NCBI GenBank assembly: GCA_947569225.1
Contig: CANORX010000060.1
Location: 1 to 6,410, forward strand
DNA: 6,410 nucleotides
DNA from: an uncultured Clostridia bacterium
GTDB lineage: Bacteria > Bacillota_I > Bacilli_A > RF39 > UBA660
Reading direction: 5' to 3'
The notes beneath the pieces are model-generated. The model ran no database searches, was not told where the DNA came from, and worked only from the letters and a program-made list of their open reading frames with translations. Every line of letters starts with the position of its first letter. The first letter of the stretch is position 1. Below are positions 1 through 6,380 of the stretch, piece after piece. Position numbers and translations under genes: made by a program.

Positions 1-24
1 AAAAGAAGTAAAGAAGGATAAAAA

Positions 25-624
25 ATGTTAGAATACGAAACTGAACTAAATGAAAAAGGAATCACACTAATCGCAGGAATAGACGAAGTTGGAAGAGGAC
101 CTCTACTAGGACCTGTAGTCGCAGCCTCTGTAATACTGCCAACAAATTACTACAATAAAGACATAAAAGACTCAAAAAAACTTACCCCCAAAAAAAGAGA
201 CGAGTTATACGACATAATCATGAATGACGCGATAAGTATTGGTATTGGGATAGTTTATGAAAAAACAATAGACGAAGTAAACATATATGAAGCAACAAAA
301 ATCGCTATGAAAGAGTCACTAAAAAACTTAAAAACAAAACCAGAACACGTATTAATAGATGCGATGAAATTAGACATAAACATTCCTAGTACCTCTATTA
401 TCAAAGGAGACGCTAAAAGCGAGTCCATCGCTGCAGCAAGCATCATAGCAAAAGTCACAAGAGACAGAATGATAGAAGAAATATCAGAAGAATATCCAAT
501 GTATGACTTAAAAAACAACAAAGGATATGGAACAAAAAAGCACATAGAAGCTTTAAAAAAATATGGACCATGCCCACATCATAGAAAAAGCTTTAACCCA
601 GTAACTGAATTAATAAACTCATAA
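25..624 (+). CDS. rnhB: Ribonuclease HII
   Basis: This enzyme cleaves the RNA strand of RNA-DNA hybrids and nicks 5' of single ribonucleotides in DNA, starting ribonucleotide excision repair and removing primers in the cytoplasm. The 199-residue product has the full RNase HII pattern: GIDEVGRG at 18-25 with catalytic D20 and E21, DSKKLT at 49-54, LID with D112, and KGDAKS with D129. These make the D-E-D-D metal-binding tetrad. GYG at 167-169 supplies the conserved tyrosine that senses the RNA-DNA junction. The length matches family members without the N-terminal extension seen in Bacillus. The start is supported by AAGGA at 14-18, six bases upstream. One oddity is GPLLGPV, where most homologues have GPLAGPV. 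No promoter lies in the 24 bases before it, so it probably belongs to an operon entering from the left. The identification is secure. Confidence 0.97.
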   Translation: MLEYETELNEKGITLIAGIDEVGRGPLLGPVVAASVILPTNYYNKDIKDSKKLTPKKRDELYDIIMNDAISIGIGIVYEKTIDEVNIYEATKIAMKESLKNLKTKPEHVLIDAMKLDINIPSTSIIKGDAKSESIAAASIIAKVTRDRMIEEISEEYPMYDLKNNKGYGTKKHIEALKKYGPCPHHRKSFNPVTELINS

Positions 625-670
625 CAAATAAAAAATAAATGAAAAATTTGTGAAAAAGCAAATCCATACA

Positions 671-699
671 TTGTAATTAAGAAAAATTAAGTGTACAAT
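671..699 (+). promoter_or_regulatory. Probable sigma-A-type promoter for the foldase gene
   Basis: TTGTAA (671-676) and TACAAT (694-699) are separated by exactly 17 bases and resemble -35 and -10 elements. A start about seven bases downstream would leave a leader of only about 13 bases, beginning at the AGGAGG ribosome binding site. ATTGTA (670-675) and TACAAT (694-699) are also perfect inverted arms, so a palindromic operator is possible. In such AT-rich DNA chance matches are common, so confidence is moderate. Confidence 0.5.
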
Positions 700-718
700 A
701 TAAATTAGGAGGATTAAA

Positions 719-1693
719 ATGGATACAAAAAATATCAAAAGAAAAATAAAAAATATTAAGAAAGAACAAATAATCATATTTTGTGTAGGATTAGTAATAG
801 GCCTTCTAACCATGGTTATATTTTACCCTGAAAGAATAGCCGAACTAAAAAACAAAGAAGAAGTGGCAATAACTATAGGAAAAACTAACATAACAGCAGA
901 CAAAATGTTTATAAATTTAAAAGAAAAATATTCTTTAAACTCATTATTAGAAATGATAGATACAGAAATACTAAACAAAAAATATGAAATGAGTGAAAGT
1001 GACAATAAAAACATAGAAGAACTTGCAGACAGATACCTAAGTGCATACAAAGAAAACTACAACATGACCGAAGAAGAATTCTTAAAAAGTGCAGGATATG
1101 AAAACAAAGAAGAATTCCAAAAATCACTAGAATTAGACTACAAAAGAAACAAATATTATCAAGATTACATGTTAGATAACATAGAAGAAAGTGAAATCAC
1201 AGAATACTATGAAGAAAATGTTTTTGGAAAAATCAATACAGAACACATACTAGTTAAAAGTGAGCATACTAATGCTGAAGAAACTGCAAAAGAAATACTA
1301 AACGAATTAGAAGAAGGCTCATCATGGGATGAAGTAAAAGAAAAATACAAGAGTGACATAACAACAGAAGAAGTATCAATAAGCTTTGACTCTTCATTAG
1401 AAAGTGCATATGTAGAAGCAGCAAAAAAATTAGAAGATGAATCATACACAACAAGCTTAGTAAAAACATCATATGGATATCACATAATACTAAGAGTTAG
1501 TACAGAAGAAAAAGAAGAACAAAAAACTCTAACTGAAAGAATCAAAAATGCAATAATACTAGAAGAACAAAAAAAAGACACACAAATATATGAAAAAGTA
1601 ATGATAAAAATGAGAGAAATTGAAGGTGTTGAAATAAAAGATACAGAATTAAAAAAAGTATACGAAAAATACCTAAAACAATATAATGAATAA
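719..1693 (+). CDS. Membrane-anchored PrsA/SurA-like parvulin foldase
   Basis: This is probably an extracytoplasmic chaperone or peptidyl-prolyl isomerase that helps secreted proteins fold. The 324-residue product has a lysine-rich cytoplasmic start (4-15), one membrane helix at about 18-36, then a mostly helical, acidic extracellular part. Residues about 57-160 resemble the SurA/PrsA N-terminal chaperone domain. A parvulin domain runs from about 174 to 258, opening with EHILVK (175-180) and closing with YGYHII (252-257), so both conserved histidines (H176, H255) are present. The usual central GGDLGxF strand is replaced by glycine-free sequence, so isomerase activity is doubtful. PrsA is normally a lipoprotein. 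C22 here sits inside the helix without a lipobox, so this looks like a signal-anchor protein instead. AGGAGG at 707-712 lies six bases before the ATG. It appears to be a single-gene unit with its own promoter. The family is fairly sure, while the exact orthology (PrsA versus another SurA-like protein) is not. Confidence 0.85.
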   Translation: MDTKNIKRKIKNIKKEQIIIFCVGLVIGLLTMVIFYPERIAELKNKEEVAITIGKTNITADKMFINLKEKYSLNSLLEMIDTEILNKKYEMSESDNKNIEELADRYLSAYKENYNMTEEEFLKSAGYENKEEFQKSLELDYKRNKYYQDYMLDNIEESEITEYYEENVFGKINTEHILVKSEHTNAEETAKEILNELEEGSSWDEVKEKYKSDITTEEVSISFDSSLESAYVEAAKKLEDESYTTSLVKTSYGYHIILRVSTEEKEEQKTLTERIKNAIILEEQKKDTQIYEKVMIKMREIEGVEIKDTELKKVYEKYLKQYNE

Positions 1694-1753
1694 CTACAAA
1701 CAAATCGTTACTTAAAATACTAATAAAATCAAATATTCATAAATAATTAACAC

Positions 1754-1782
1754 TTGAATAACTTTAATTAGTATGATAAAAT
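1754..1782 (+). promoter_or_regulatory. Promoter of the rimP-nusA-infB operon
   Basis: TTGAAT (1754-1759), a 17-base spacer and TAAAAT (1777-1782) form a good vegetative promoter. It is strengthened by TG at 1774-1775, one base before the -10 hexamer (extended -10). Initiation would fall near 1789, giving a leader of about 57 bases that contains the hairpin at 1800-1821. Its place directly before the first gene of the operon supports the call. Another -10-like string, TATGAT at 1772-1777, has a worse spacing of 12 bases. Confidence 0.65.
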
Positions 1783-1799
1783 TAACTAAACGAAGAAAG

Positions 1800-1830
1800 G
1801 AGTGGGAGAAATATCCCACTCGTTTATTTT
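1800..1830 (+). terminator. Leader hairpin with interrupted U tract (probable attenuator)
   Basis: A perfect 8-bp stem, GAGTGGGA (1800-1807) with TCCCACTC (1814-1821), closes a six-base loop and is followed by GTTTATTTT (1822-1830). This is the only GC-rich hairpin in the window, and it sits between promoter and first gene, so it is an intrinsic terminator inside a leader. The short stem, the G before the tract and the A interrupting it make it weak. Weak terminators of this kind are typical NusA-dependent sites. NusA autoregulation through the leader of this operon is described in Bacillus. I infer the same here but cannot show it. Confidence 0.7.
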
Positions 1831-1834
1831 GAAA

Positions 1835-1840
1835 AGGAGG
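1835..1840 (+). promoter_or_regulatory. Ribosome binding site that fixes the rimP start
   Basis: AGGAGG lies six bases before the ATG at 1847. The same reading frame is open back to a GTG at 1802, but that GTG lies inside the leader hairpin and directly abuts its only SD-like sequence, leaving no spacing. The 1847 start is therefore preferred, and it also begins the protein at the usual RimP N-terminus. Confidence 0.9.
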
Positions 1841-1846
1841 AAAGAA

Positions 1847-2101
1847 ATGAAAGAAAAAATTATTGAAGAACTAAAAGTCCCACTAGAAGAAATTGGTGTT
1901 ATTATTTATGACATCCAATTTGAAAAAGAAGATGGAGTAGACACATTGTTTATCAAACTAGACAGTGAAAAAGAAATAGATACAGACACATGTGAAAAAG
2001 TGGCAAAAATAATAAATCCAATAATAGATAACATGGACATAGAAGAACTAAAAGGAGAATACGTATTAGATATATGTAGTAAAGGAGTTAACAATGAATA
2101 A
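1847..2101 (+). CDS. rimP: Ribosome maturation factor RimP, N-terminal domain only
   Basis: RimP is a cytoplasmic factor that binds the free 30S subunit during assembly and helps incorporate uS12. This product has only 84 residues, against about 150 in typical RimP. What is present matches the N-terminal alpha/beta domain: a first helix (1-15), the acidic strand YDIQFEKEDG (21-30), FIKLDS (35-40), the TDTCEKVAKIINPIID segment (46-61), and EYVLDICSKG (71-80), which corresponds to the conserved LEVSSPG. The protein stops five residues after that glycine, so the C-terminal SH3-like domain and its RPL linker are missing. No remnant follows, because nusA begins eight bases before the rimP stop. 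The loss therefore looks like a settled deletion rather than a fresh frameshift. It is the first gene of the operon, behind a regulated-looking leader. Identification rests on position and N-domain pattern. Confidence 0.85.
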   Translation: MKEKIIEELKVPLEEIGVIIYDIQFEKEDGVDTLFIKLDSEKEIDTDTCEKVAKIINPIIDNMDIEELKGEYVLDICSKGVNNE

Positions 2102-3149
2102 TAAGGAGTTTAAAACAGCATTTGATTACTTAGTAAGTGAAAAAGAAATAGAACCAAGTGTAATCACAGAGGCCATGTCAAACGCCTTTTTGGCAGCTTA
2201 CAAAAGACACACAGGAGAAGACGCTGATATTAAAACTGAAATCAATCCAGAAAACGGAATAATAAGAGTATGGAGAAGAATGACAGTTGTAGAAGAACTA
2301 GTAAATCCTGATGCTGAATATACCCTAGAAGAAGCACAAGAATACAAAGCAGATGCGCAGATAGGAGATGTAATAGAAACAGAGGTAGACACAGAAGACT
2401 TCGGACGAGTAGCTATAAGTGTTGCCAAACAAGTAGTTTTACAAAAAATAAGAGAAGCTGAAAGAAATAACGTAATGAATGAATTCAGAGAAAAAGAAGA
2501 CGAAATGATGATTGGATTTCTTGCAATGGAAGATAATAAAAACTACTATGTTGACCTTGGAAAAGCAAGAGGAATATTACCAAAAAATGAACTAATACCA
2601 GGAGAAACACTTAAAATGGGAGACAGTGTAAAAGTATACATTGTAAAAGTAGAAGAAACGCCAAAAGGACCATCAATAAAACTATCAAGGAAGCACTATG
2701 GATTTGTAAAAAGACTATTTGAAATGGAAATACCAGAATTTAGTGAAGGAGTACTACTAATGCATGGAGTTGCTAGAGAAGCGGGAGTAAGAAGTAAAGT
2801 TGCAATATCTAGTACAAATCCAAATGTAGATGCAATAGGAAGTTGCATAGGAGAAAAAGGAAGAAGAATAGCTAACATAATAAGTGTATTAAATGGTGAA
2901 AAAGTAGATCTAATACTATATAATGATGATCCTGAAATATTCATAGCAAACTCATTAAACCCAGCTAAAAACCTAAACGTAAGCATAATGGACGAAAAAA
3001 ACAAAGAAGCCTTAGTAATAACAGATGATGAAAATCTAAGCCTAGCAATAGGAAAAAAAGGAATAAACATAAAACTAGCTAGCAAACTAACAAGATACAA
3101 ACTAAACATTAAAACACTAGAAGCAATTAACGAGGAAATTAACAAATAA
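2094..3149 (+). CDS. nusA: Transcription termination/antitermination factor NusA
   Basis: NusA binds RNA polymerase near the RNA exit channel, promotes pausing and intrinsic termination, and takes part in antitermination complexes on rRNA genes. The 351 residues hold the compact Gram-positive architecture: N-terminal polymerase-binding domain (about 1-125), S1 domain (about 136-201), KH1 (about 205-280) and KH2 (about 285-345). KH1 contains the signature VAREAGVRSK, PNVDAIG and the GxxG loop G253-EK-G256. KH2 contains LSLAIGKKG with its loop at G320-KK-G323. The acidic C-terminal repeats of proteobacterial NusA are absent, as expected. The GWKIDI-like end of KH2 reads RYKLNI, losing the usual tryptophan. 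The start overlaps the end of rimP by eight bases, and its GGAG (2084-2087) is embedded in the last rimP codons, so translation is probably coupled. It may feed back on the leader hairpin upstream of rimP. Confidence 0.98.
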   Translation: MNNKEFKTAFDYLVSEKEIEPSVITEAMSNAFLAAYKRHTGEDADIKTEINPENGIIRVWRRMTVVEELVNPDAEYTLEEAQEYKADAQIGDVIETEVDTEDFGRVAISVAKQVVLQKIREAERNNVMNEFREKEDEMMIGFLAMEDNKNYYVDLGKARGILPKNELIPGETLKMGDSVKVYIVKVEETPKGPSIKLSRKHYGFVKRLFEMEIPEFSEGVLLMHGVAREAGVRSKVAISSTNPNVDAIGSCIGEKGRRIANIISVLNGEKVDLILYNDDPEIFIANSLNPAKNLNVSIMDEKNKEALVITDDENLSLAIGKKGINIKLASKLTRYKLNIKTLEAINEEINK

Positions 3150-3409
3150 TGAAAATAAAAAAAATACCAATGAGAACATGTGTTATTACTAGAGAAAAAC
3201 TAGAAAAAAAAGATTTAATAAGAATAGTTAGAACACCAGAAAATACTGTAATCATAGATGAAACACTAAAAGCAAATGGAAGAGGGGCATATCTAAAAAA
3301 AGATATAAATGTTATAGAAAAAGCAAAAAAAACAAAAGCACTAGAAAAACACTTAGAAGTAACTATACCTGAAAACATTTATGAAGAACTATTAAATAAA
3401 ATAAAATAA
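3149..3409 (+). CDS. rnpM: YlxR/RnpM family RNA-binding protein (DUF448)
   Basis: This small basic protein belongs to the YlxR family, encoded between nusA and infB in most Gram-positive bacteria. In Bacillus the protein is now called RnpM, because it binds the RNase P RNA and modulates RNase P activity in vitro. The 86 residues show the family signature: IPMRTCVITRE (6-16), KKDLIRIVR (20-28) and the invariant NGRGAYL (43-49). The rest is lysine-rich helix, ending slightly past the usual C-terminus. Its ATG shares one base with the nusA stop (TAATG), and the nearest SD-like sequence, GAGG at 3132-3135, is rather far at 13 bases. Translation probably depends on re-initiation after nusA. In most relatives ylxQ, an L7Ae-like gene, follows directly. 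Here it is absent. Confidence 0.95.
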   Translation: MKIKKIPMRTCVITREKLEKKDLIRIVRTPENTVIIDETLKANGRGAYLKKDINVIEKAKKTKALEKHLEVTIPENIYEELLNKIK

Positions 3410-3463
3410 TGTTATGTTTAAATAGATATTAAAATATAAAATATAAAGAAAGAAGGTGTAATT

Positions 3464-5602
3464 ATGACAGTAAAAGAATACGCGATGGAATTAAAAATGA
3501 ATGTTAAAAACCTATTAGAAAAATGTAAAGAATTAGACATACAAGTAAATAATGAAGAGGACATATTAGAAGATGATGATATCATAATACTTGACAATAC
3601 AATAGGTGCTTTAGCACAAAACGAAGAAGATGAAGAAACATTAGAAAACTTACTTAGTGAAGAATTAGAAAGTAAATTCTCATTTGAAGATAGAGCAGAA
3701 GAACTATTAGGCGGAAGTAACATTCAAGTAGAAAGAACTAAGAAAGTCAAACTTAAGAAAAAAGACACCAAAAACAATAGTGAAGAATTCAAAAAAGAAA
3801 AAAAGAATCTTTACAAAAACAAAACAAAATTACAAACAAACAAAGAAAACAAAGATGAAAGCATTGTTTTATATAAAAATGGCATGACAGTAAAAGACTT
3901 AGCAAGCGCTTTAAATGTAAGTGATACAGACCTAGTCAAAAAACTATTTATGATGGGACTAATGATAAACATAAACTCTAGCATAAGTTATGAAGATGCA
4001 GAAGTAATAGCCTTAGAATATAACTACACACTAAAAACAGAAGAAAGCACAGATATTAGTAACTTTGAAGAATATGAAATAATAGACGATGAAAAAGACT
4101 TAATACCAAGAGCACCTATAGTAACAATAATGGGACACGTTGACCATGGAAAAACATCACTATTAGATTATATAAGAAACAGTCACGTTGTAAGTGGAGA
4201 AGCGGGAGGAATAACACAAGCGATAGGTGCTTATCAAGTAGAAATTAACAACTCACTAATAACCTTTATAGACACACCAGGTCACGCAGCATTCACAGAA
4301 ATGAGAGCAAGAGGAGCCAGTGTAACAGACATAGTAATAATAATCGTAGCTGCAGATGATGGAGTGATGCCACAAACAAAAGAAGCTATAGATCATGCCA
4401 AAAGTGCTAAAGTACCTATAATAGTAGCAATTAATAAAATAGACAAAGGCTTAGGAAATGTAGACAAAATAATGAGTGAAATGAGCGAACAAGGACTAAC
4501 TCCAGAAGAATGGGGAGGAGACACAATATATGTCAAACTAAGTGCTCATACAGGAGAAAACGTAGACTTATTACTTGAAAACATACTAGCCCTTGCAGAA
4601 ATGGAAGAATTAAAAGCAAATCCAAACAGATATGCTATAGGAACAGTAATAGAAGCAAAATTAGACAAATCAAAAGGTGCAGTAGCAACACTACTAATAG
4701 GAAATGGAACGCTAAGAATAGGAGACCCTATAGTAGTTGGTTCTTCATATGGAAAAGTAAGAACACTTAAGAATTCTAACGGAATAGACCTAACAGAAGC
4801 AATTCCTAGCACACCAGTTGAAGTAACTGGACTAAATGAAGTACCAGTCGCAGGTGACAAATTCATGGCCTTTGAAAATGAAAAAGAAGCTAAAAACGTT
4901 GCATCTAAAAGAGGAGTATTAGAAAAAGAAAAAAGATTTGCAAAAAAAGCAGTAAGCTTAGATGACTTATTCGCATCTATTCAAGAAGGTAGAAAAGAAA
5001 TAAATATAGTCCTAAAAACAGATGTAAAAGGAAGCGAAGAAGCTGTAAAAAATGCGCTTGAAAAAATCAATGTAGAAGGCGTTAAAATATCAGTAATAAG
5101 AAGTGGAGTAGGAACAATAACTGAAAGCGATGTAGTACTAGCAAACGCAAGTAATGCCATAATCATAGGATTTAATGTGGTACCAAACAGCAAAACAAAA
5201 GAAACAGCGAAAAATTACAACGTAGACATAAGACTGTACAATATAATATACAAAGTAGTAGAAGAAATAGAAGCAGCAATGAAAGGAATGCTTGACCCAG
5301 AATACGAAGAAGTAACAATAGGAGAAGCAGAAGTAAGACAAATATTCAAATTCTCTAAAGTTGGAAACATAGCTGGCTCACACGTAACAAATGGAACAAT
5401 AAAAAGTAACAGTAGCATGAGGCTAATAAGAGATGGAATAGTTGTTTTCGAAGGAAAAATAGGAAGCTTACAAAGAGAAAAAGATAGTGTAAAAGAAGTT
5501 AAAAATGGATTTGACTGTGGAATAACAATAGAAAACTACTCAGACATAAAAATAGGAGACATAATAGAGGCGTATGAAATGAAAGAAGTGAAACACATAT
5601 GA
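3464..5602 (+). CDS. infB: Translation initiation factor IF-2
   Basis: IF-2 is the GTPase that brings fMet-tRNA to the 30S subunit and promotes 50S joining. The 712-residue product is a full-length Gram-positive form. Two IF2_N modules lie at about 1-50 and 132-190, separated by an acidic stretch and a lysine-rich linker (about 90-131). The G domain starts near 215, with G1 GHVDHGKT (224-231), G2 GGITQ (248-252), G3 DTPGH (270-274), G4 NKID (324-327) and G5 SAH (360-362). Domain II begins near 382, C1 near 499 and C2 near 620. Several C2 positions linked to fMet-tRNA binding differ from the Bacillus-type consensus: S639, Q670, E672 and D684. R671, K673, C685 and G686 are kept. AAGGTG at 3453-3458 sits five bases before the ATG. 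The TGA stop overlaps the rbfA start (ATGA), and no ylxP gene lies between the two. Confidence 0.98.
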   Translation: MTVKEYAMELKMNVKNLLEKCKELDIQVNNEEDILEDDDIIILDNTIGALAQNEEDEETLENLLSEELESKFSFEDRAEELLGGSNIQVERTKKVKLKKKDTKNNSEEFKKEKKNLYKNKTKLQTNKENKDESIVLYKNGMTVKDLASALNVSDTDLVKKLFMMGLMININSSISYEDAEVIALEYNYTLKTEESTDISNFEEYEIIDDEKDLIPRAPIVTIMGHVDHGKTSLLDYIRNSHVVSGEAGGITQAIGAYQVEINNSLITFIDTPGHAAFTEMRARGASVTDIVIIIVAADDGVMPQTKEAIDHAKSAKVPIIVAINKIDKGLGNVDKIMSEMSEQGLTPEEWGGDTIYVKLSAHTGENVDLLLENILALAEMEELKANPNRYAIGTVIEAKLDKSKGAVATLLIGNGTLRIGDPIVVGSSYGKVRTLKNSNGIDLTEAIPSTPVEVTGLNEVPVAGDKFMAFENEKEAKNVASKRGVLEKEKRFAKKAVSLDDLFASIQEGRKEINIVLKTDVKGSEEAVKNALEKINVEGVKISVIRSGVGTITESDVVLANASNAIIIGFNVVPNSKTKETAKNYNVDIRLYNIIYKVVEEIEAAMKGMLDPEYEEVTIGEAEVRQIFKFSKVGNIAGSHVTNGTIKSNSSMRLIRDGIVVFEGKIGSLQREKDSVKEVKNGFDCGITIENYSDIKIGDIIEAYEMKEVKHI

Positions 5603-5940
5603 ACCTAAAAGGAGAAAGAGTAGCATCAGACATGATAAAAGAAATCAGTAGTATACTACTAACTGAAATAAAAGACGAAGACTTAAAAAATGTAACAATA
5701 ACATATGCTACCGTAACTAATGACTTAAGCTTTGCAAAAGTATATTTCACAACACTAGACGATTACAAAAAAGAAAAAGTAATAAAAGACATGAACAATG
5801 CATCATCATTCTTTAGAAGTGAACTTGCCAAAAGACTAAACATAAGACATATTCCAGAAATAAAATTCATTTATGATGAATCCATAGAATATGGTAAAAA
5901 AATAGAAGACATTATAGAAAAAATAAACGGAGAAGATTAA
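5599..5940 (+). CDS. rbfA: 30S ribosome-binding factor RbfA
   Basis: RbfA binds the neck of the immature 30S subunit near the 5' end of 16S rRNA and is needed for late 16S processing, cold growth and release of mature subunits. The 113-residue product matches the single KH-like domain family along its whole length. It has the opening LKGERVASDMIKEIS (3-17), the strand NVTITYATVTNDLSFAKVYFT (about 31-51), the ASSFFRSELAKRL helix with the AxS kink in place of the GxxG loop, and the PEIKF-DESIEYG ending typical of the family. The start overlaps the infB stop by four bases. No strong Shine-Dalgarno sequence lies upstream (AAGAAGTGAAA only), so translational coupling to infB is likely. RbfA and RimP act on the same assembly intermediates, which fits their shared operon. 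Confidence 0.96.
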   Translation: MNLKGERVASDMIKEISSILLTEIKDEDLKNVTITYATVTNDLSFAKVYFTTLDDYKKEKVIKDMNNASSFFRSELAKRLNIRHIPEIKFIYDESIEYGKKIEDIIEKINGED

Positions 5941-5942
5941 AA

Positions 5943-6332
5943 ATGACAGACAAAGCAAAATACAAAATAAAATATGAATATCAAATTATAATACCTTTAA
6001 TGTATTTAAGAGAACACAGTAACAATGATGAAAGTGTAGAAATAACACGTTTTCAAATGATTGACTACAGAGTAAAAACAGCTCAAGAATTTGCATACAA
6101 TAACATAATAGTTGAATACGAAACAGGAATTGATGCTTTTCCAAGATTTATAAAAGAATTCTCTAAATACATAGAAATTATAGAAACAAATGAAGATATG
6201 ATTTTTAGATTAAAATCTAACTTTAATGAAGAAATATATCACACAATGTTAAGAAAAGTAGAAGAAGAAGTTAAGTCTGTTTTAACTAATAAAGAAATTA
6301 TTAAATCAACTTTATATGAAAAATCTCTTTAA
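5943..6332 (+). CDS. Unrecognised 129-residue protein after rbfA
   Basis: I do not recognise this family. The product is soluble-looking, charged and rich in Glu, Lys and Ile, with no signal peptide, membrane helix, cysteine or tryptophan. The first part (about 5-20) reads as a strand region, KYKIKYEYQIIIPLMYL. The middle alternates strands with a helix, and residues about 92-118 look like an amphipathic helix followed by a polar tail. It starts two bases after the rbfA stop, with GGAG at 5929-5932 ten bases upstream, so it is co-transcribed with rbfA. In Gram-positive relatives truB commonly occupies this place, and the sequence has no pseudouridine synthase motifs. Codon use differs from the genes before it: six of seven leucines use TTA and none uses CTA, and T-ending codons are more frequent. 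A role in ribosome or RNA metabolism is only a guess from position. Confidence 0.8.
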   Translation: MTDKAKYKIKYEYQIIIPLMYLREHSNNDESVEITRFQMIDYRVKTAQEFAYNNIIVEYETGIDAFPRFIKEFSKYIEIIETNEDMIFRLKSNFNEEIYHTMLRKVEEEVKSVLTNKEIIKSTLYEKSL

Positions 6333-6380
6333 ATAATTTAACGAAAAATTTTCATAAATTAGAGAGACTAAGAAATTTAT

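Noticed and set aside
1..31. 3' end of an upstream gene
   Set aside because: Two frames could end here (TAA at 19-21 or TAG at 29-31). With fewer than ten codons visible, neither can be supported.
646..663. Small hairpin ATTTG/CAAAT after rnhB as a terminator
   Set aside because: The stem is only 5 bp and AT-rich, with no U tract after it.
1734..1760. Inverted repeat TATTCA/TGAATA around the rimP -35 region
   Set aside because: The 6-bp arms are AT-rich and 15 bases apart with no further pairing, so chance is likely.
1802..1846. Extended rimP start at GTG 1802
   Set aside because: It would translate the leader hairpin, has no spaced ribosome binding site, and adds residues not found in RimP. 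ATG 1847 has AGGAGG at ideal distance.
1964..2152. 17-base direct repeat AGTGAAAAAGAAATAGA at 1964-1980 and 2136-2152
   Set aside because: Both copies are in the same codon phase and encode SEKEI plus an acidic residue in unrelated proteins. Biased codon use explains the match.
2696..3145. Long antisense open frame of 149 residues opposite nusA
   Set aside because: It is Ser/Leu/Phe-rich, lacks a ribosome binding site, and mirrors the strongly conserved KH domains of nusA. Similar shadows occur opposite infB and the foldase gene.
6343..6353. Palindrome GAAAAATTTTC after the unknown gene as a terminator
   Set aside because: It has no loop, is almost all A/T and has no U tract. It is typical background for this composition.
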